From positions 1-64,000 of the forward strand of contig LOER01000033.1 in NCBI GenBank assembly GCA_001515945.1: 64,000 bases of DNA, written 5' to 3'. Under the pieces are notes generated by a model. It saw nothing but the letters and a program-made list of their open reading frames with translations, searched no databases and was not told the origin of the DNA. Of this stretch, positions 62,002 through 64,000 are shown piece after piece (position 1 is the stretch's first letter; each line of letters opens with the position of its first letter). The translations under genes and the position numbers were made by a program. Source of the DNA: Desulfitibacter sp. BRH_c19 (GTDB lineage Bacteria > Bacillota > DSM-16504 > Desulfitibacterales > Desulfitibacteraceae).

Positions 62002-62892
62002 ATGGACAAAGAAAAATTATGGGGTGGGTTAAATCAGCCAAATCTAAAACCCCAGGAGGCAGATTTTACTATTGTAGGCTTACCATTTGATGAAGCTAGC
62101 AGTTATAGAAAAGGTTCTGCCCTCGGTCCCCAAAAGTTAAGAGATATATCATATCATATCCCACCAAGTACTGAAGAAGGACAGCCCATATCTGGTATTT
62201 CTTTAGTTGATCTGGGAGATTGGTTGCCTAAAGGATTGTCCCAGGAAAATTACTTTGAGCAGGTTGAAGAGAAAGCCGCAATGCTATTTGGCAAAACCTT
62301 TCCCATCTTCATCGGTGGTGACCATTCAGTCACTATCCCTGTCTTGAGAGCCATGAACCGAGCGTTCACAGAACCAGTTGGCATTGTACATTTAGATGCC
62401 CATCTGGATTTATGTAACATATTGGACGGTAATAGCCTATCTCATGGTTGTACCCATAGAAGAGGCCTAGAACTTGATTCCTTTTCCCTCGAAAATACAT
62501 ATTTTGTGGGTATTAGGTCCTGTGAAACCCAAGAATTAGAATTCATTAAAGATAAGGATGCTAATATCTACACTTCTAGAACGCTCTTTGAAACTGGTGC
62601 AAAAGTCATTGCTGAGGAAATTGTTCGAAAGCTTTCGGGACTGAACAAAATCTATCTGACACTTGATATTGATATACTTGACCCTGCTTTTGCTCCAGGT
62701 ACGGGCACACCCAAGTCAGGTGGTATCAGTTCAAGAGAACTACTTGAACTTCTTAGAGTCTTTTCCAAGCTACCTCTTGTTGGAATGGACCTTGTGGAAA
62801 TGTCACCACCCTTGGACTGCTCAGATATTACAGCCTTTGCAGCTCAAAGGGCTATCACAGAAATGCTTGGACATCTCTCTAAAAAGTTTTAA
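62002..62892 (+). CDS. Agmatinase/arginase-family ureohydrolase
   Basis: A 296-residue dimanganese hydrolase. Metal ligands are FIGGDHS, HLDAHLDL and LDIDILDPAFAPGTGTPKSG, all conserved. The Glu in VGMDLVEMSPP is conserved as well. The overall type favours agmatinase, which gives putrescine and urea, but other guanidino substrates (guanidinobutyrate, formiminoglutamate) are possible. ATG at 62002 is set by GGAGGG seven bases upstream; the frame opens at TTG 61987. The gene overlaps the convergent iron-sulfur flavoprotein gene by 14 bases. Confidence 0.92.
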   Translation: MDKEKLWGGLNQPNLKPQEADFTIVGLPFDEASSYRKGSALGPQKLRDISYHIPPSTEEGQPISGISLVDLGDWLPKGLSQENYFEQVEEKAAMLFGKTFPIFIGGDHSVTIPVLRAMNRAFTEPVGIVHLDAHLDLCNILDGNSLSHGCTHRRGLELDSFSLENTYFVGIRSCETQELEFIKDKDANIYTSRTLFETGAKVIAEEIVRKLSGLNKIYLTLDIDILDPAFAPGTGTPKSGGISSRELLELLRVFSKLPLVGMDLVEMSPPLDCSDITAFAAQRAITEMLGHLSKKF

Positions 62893-63433
62893 GCATGTCT
62901 TTGAATTTTGTTAATTTATCAGGTTTTGAAAGTATTTCTCCAGGAGGATCTACCTGATTTACAAAGAACTCAAGTTTGTATTTTACATCTAACATTTTAT
63001 AAAAGTATTTGATGGTCTTTTTAGAGCAATCGTGTACGCCTTGGAGATTCATACCAGCAGTTGAAATAAACATTCCAGGCTTGGGTGGTTTTTCATTAAC
63101 CTTCAACACATATTTTCGAGCCCAATACATCTGTGCTCGATCAATCATTCCTTTAGCCAATGCATTTATATTCATTGAAAATACTGGAGCAGCTATGATA
63201 AGCTTGTCTGTATCTTCTATCTTTTGGAACAGGTCAACTAGGTCATCTTTAAATATACAGATGCCTGTTTTAGAGCATGATTCGCAACCTATACAAGGTT
63301 TAAATTTTAGCTCCCTTAAACGTACTATATTTGTTTTATTTCCTTGGCTTCCTAGGTAATCAATTGCTGTTTCTAAGAGGATTGTACTGTTACCCCTAGG
63401 TCTTGGGCTACAAGCTATACCCAATATATTCAT
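62879..63433 (-). CDS. Iron-sulfur flavoprotein (Isf-like)
   Basis: A 184-residue flavodoxin-like protein. GIACSPRPRGNSTILLETA is the FMN-phosphate loop; CIGCESCSKTGIC (C-x2-C-x2-C-x4-C) binds the iron-sulfur cluster; AAPVFSMNINALAKGMIDR is typical of the family. The gene is related to that at 32248 but only distantly. ATG at 63433 is chosen, behind AAAGG; the frame is open to 63472. Confidence 0.88.
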   Translation of the reverse strand: MNILGIACSPRPRGNSTILLETAIDYLGSQGNKTNIVRLRELKFKPCIGCESCSKTGICIFKDDLVDLFQKIEDTDKLIIAAPVFSMNINALAKGMIDRAQMYWARKYVLKVNEKPPKPGMFISTAGMNLQGVHDCSKKTIKYFYKMLDVKYKLEFFVNQVDPPGEILSKPDKLTKFKDMLKTF

Positions 63434-63556
63434 TGCCATCAACCTTTCAATGATTTTTTTACTAAAATGCAAAAGTGCCGTTTTCTTCTGAACTCTGTCT
63501 TCTGTCTTCTGAGCTAGATGGATAATCAGTAAGCTTCATACAAAAAACATGTACTG

Positions 63557-63590
63557 AAGGGAGGAAGGTGCAAATGCACCAGATAACATG
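63557..63590 (+). promoter_or_regulatory. Ribosome binding site separated from its start by a hairpin
   Basis: AAGGGAGG (63557-63564) lies 23 bases before the ATG at 63588, too far in the linear sequence. GGTGC-AAAT-GCACC between them can fold and leave about nine bases. Alternatively the site serves an ATG inside the hairpin (codons MHQIT) whose TGA overlaps the gene's start codon. Confidence 0.5.
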
Positions 63591-63905
63591 AAAGTATTCT
63601 ATTTTATAGCAATTGTATTCTTTGTAATTGGTTATCTCATACGTTATCAAAAGATGTATAACCTAATGGCCGGTTATAGGATCAGCTCTAAAAAAGGTAA
63701 CATTACCAACGCAGAGGGACTCGCAAAGGAAATGTTTTGGCTGTGTATGGTTCTTGGTGTACTTTTTCTTATGGTACCCTTTGTAGTCCATATTCCATAT
63801 GCCCCACCCATAATTTTTGGGATAGCTATATTTTATAGTGTCATTGCAGTATTTAGGGCCAATATGAAATATGATGTTCGTTTTCAAAAACCTCCACGTA
63901 AGTAA
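63588..63905 (+). CDS. DUF3784-like small membrane protein
   Basis: A 105-residue membrane protein. It has three hydrophobic segments (about 2-18, 47-64 and 70-88) and the segment NLMAGYRISSKKG, typical of DUF3784 proteins, which are found in Firmicutes without known function. The tail is basic. It is read either directly, through the hairpin-bridged binding site, or by coupling to a five-codon reading frame. Confidence 0.75.
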   Translation: MKVFYFIAIVFFVIGYLIRYQKMYNLMAGYRISSKKGNITNAEGLAKEMFWLCMVLGVLFLMVPFVVHIPYAPPIIFGIAIFYSVIAVFRANMKYDVRFQKPPRK

Positions 63906-64000
63906 ACTATCTAAAGATCCAAGGAATTTATCCAAAACTCTAAATAGGTTAAGGCCCCCACTTCGATATAAGGAAAGGGGACACACCTGTGAGTAGAACC

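Noticed and set aside
1-64000. CRISPR arrays, tRNA or rRNA genes, tRNA(Pyl), intact insertion sequences
   Set aside because: None seen: no regularly spaced direct repeats, no cloverleaf sequence recognised and no transposase gene.

Overview
The window comes from a low-GC Gram-positive anaerobe, most likely a member of the Clostridia. The grounds are strong AGGAGG-type ribosome binding sites, frequent GTG/TTG starts, oxygen-sensitive enzymes (tungsten aldehyde:ferredoxin oxidoreductase, many radical SAM proteins, iron-sulfur flavoproteins), sigma-54 regulation of catabolic operons, and corrinoid methyltransferases. Three methyltransferase genes each carry one in-frame TAG at the place where pyrrolysine (Pyl) sits in the MtbB and MttB families, so the cell very probably inserts Pyl. 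No pyl genes or tRNA(Pyl) lie in the window.

Layout. 1-9.3 kb: housekeeping and transport (biotin-dependent carboxylase, NUDIX, a disrupted HesB-like gene with a possible Sec codon, CoA-disulfide reductase/rhodanese, YibE/F, FeoAB plus a small Cys-rich protein behind a Fur box, KhtTU-type K+/H+ antiporter). 9.5-19.5 kb: DegV, coiled-coil envelope protein, L,D-transpeptidase, class II aldolase, PanD with an attenuator-like leader, two membrane proteins, Ca2+ P-type ATPase, orphan TrpB. 19.5-32.1 kb: a minus-strand methylated-amine operon (truncated ald, mtbB, mtbC, mttB, Pyl-less MttB paralogue, BCCT transporter, class III aminotransferase, AOR) with two sigma-54 promoters and a CBS-PAS-AAA-HTH activator. 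A second mtbB-mtbC pair with its own sigma-54 promoter lies at 47.2-49.3 kb.

33.0-35.1 kb holds a TcmP/radical SAM pair under a strong sigma-A promoter with a LexA/DinR-like box on the start site. 35.2-44.9 kb is the most novel region: ten tightly packed genes that look like a RiPP cluster. It has a radical SAM/SPASM maturase, a PqqD-like recognition protein and a 52-residue precursor ending in a four-Cys, Asn-rich tail. These are followed by a beta-propeller, a two-TM helical-repeat protein, a radical SAM-SPASM-GNAT fusion, an amidohydrolase, a methyltransferase, a squalene-cyclase-like repeat protein and a B12-binding radical SAM enzyme. No exporter or protease is evident.

45.5-64 kb: lysine 2,3-aminomutase, the second mtbBC pair, a sigma-54-controlled YfcC transporter/M20 peptidase unit with its regulator, a methyltransferase, an acyltransferase-like membrane protein, a MEMO-family protein, a 1,617-residue alpha-2-macroglobulin without any cysteine, a ureohydrolase, an iron-sulfur flavoprotein and small membrane proteins. 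All assignments are by reading motifs; no database search was run.
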